Assembly: GCA_000245075.1 (NCBI GenBank)
Contig: JH599948.1
Span: 1-32,733, forward strand
Length of the DNA stretch: 32,733 nt
Source: Acetobacteraceae bacterium AT-5844
Lineage (GTDB): Bacteria; Pseudomonadota; Alphaproteobacteria; Acetobacterales; Acetobacteraceae
Direction: 5' to 3'
Of the stretch, positions 32,432-32,733 are shown in pieces. Below the pieces are notes generated by a model that was not told where the DNA came from, searched no databases, and saw only the letters and a list, made by a program, of their open reading frames with translations. The translations under genes were made by a program, and so were the position numbers. The stretch's first letter is position 1. The number at the start of each line of letters is the position of its first letter.

Positions 32432-32733
32432 TTATGGAGCGGTGCGGGCGAGGTCCGCCCATCCCGGACGGCGATGCGCGATGCGCTGGGCGGCATCGTC
32501 ACCGGGAAAGGCATAGGCGAGGTCGTAGATGCCGCCGGTATCGCCGCCATCCGGCACGGCGAAGCCGGCGGTGGCGGCAGCGAAGGCGGCCCGGGCCGCG
32601 ATGCGGTCCAGCGCATCGATCAGCAGCACGGAATCGAAGGGCGCCGTGCTGCCGGGCTCTGGCGCCGGGGTGCGCCAGGGGACCGTCGGCGTGCCCGCCT
32701 CATGCCGGCCCAGCCGGGTCGCGGCGACGCCCG
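32432..32733 (-). CDS. Partial gene, C-terminal part of an unidentified protein
   Basis: The frame is open to the right edge of the window, so only about the last 100 residues are visible. They include PTVPWRTPAPEPGSTAPFDS, LLIDALDRIAARAAFAAATA and YDLAYAFPGDDAAQRIAHRR, ending WADLARTAP. I do not recognise the family. It is the most upstream visible gene of the Bug/aldo-keto-reductase operon, 22 bp ahead of the receptor, so it probably acts in the same pathway. Confidence 0.6.
   Translation of the reverse strand, partial: GVAATRLGRHEAGTPTVPWRTPAPEPGSTAPFDSVLLIDALDRIAARAAFAAATAGFAVPDGGDTGGIYDLAYAFPGDDAAQRIAHRRPGWADLARTAP

Overview
The window looks like a chromosomal accessory region of a high-GC alphaproteobacterium, most likely in the Acetobacteraceae and close to Roseomonas. 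This rests on the GC-rich third codon positions, two orphan Bug/TctC-type binding proteins with Tat-like signal peptides, a phasin, a FixL/FixJ-like pair and a CYP152 peroxygenase. The genus is an inference. I saw no rRNA, tRNA, CRISPR array or intact insertion sequence.

Left edge (1-3128, + strand): the C-terminus of a ThDP-dependent 2-oxo-acid decarboxylase, an aldehyde dehydrogenase and a Bug receptor form an operon that reads as uptake and breakdown of a (probably aromatic) 2-oxo acid. From 3129 to about 5440 lies a gene graveyard: one small membrane protein, a truncated and frameshifted LysR relic, and a SYLF-domain lipoprotein gene broken by several frameshifts.

Centre left (5444-12032): on the minus strand an exported protein, a MarC-family membrane protein, glutamate decarboxylase and an AspT-family antiporter follow one another. 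A second AspT-family antiporter is transcribed divergently. This looks like a glutamate-decarboxylation acid-resistance module in which AspT-type exchangers replace GadC.

Centre (12391-19965): an orphan NarL/FixJ-type regulator, a SphA/MetA-pathway outer-membrane protein, a CYP152 fatty-acid peroxygenase, a HEPN-like protein fused through a proline-rich linker to an MbcA/ParS-like toxin-binding domain, a DUF4239 (bestrophin-like) membrane protein, and a phasin with a clear terminator. A gene-poor stretch of about 1.2 kb (18210-19386) separates the last two.

Right (20127-32733): a small unknown protein, then a soluble GAF-PAS-PAS-PAS histidine kinase overlapping a FixJ-like regulator. Next comes a four-gene minus-strand catabolic operon (SAF-domain homoserine-dehydrogenase-like oxidoreductase, CitMHS transporter, Asp/Glu-racemase-family protein, OtnK-type sugar-acid kinase) with a divergent LysR regulator. 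The last group is an unidentified partial gene, an orphan Bug receptor, an aldo/keto reductase and a possible small ORF. The most unusual items are the HEPN/ParS-like fusion, the GadB/AspT module, and the OtnK operon, which lacks the aldolase and isomerase that normally accompany OtnK.
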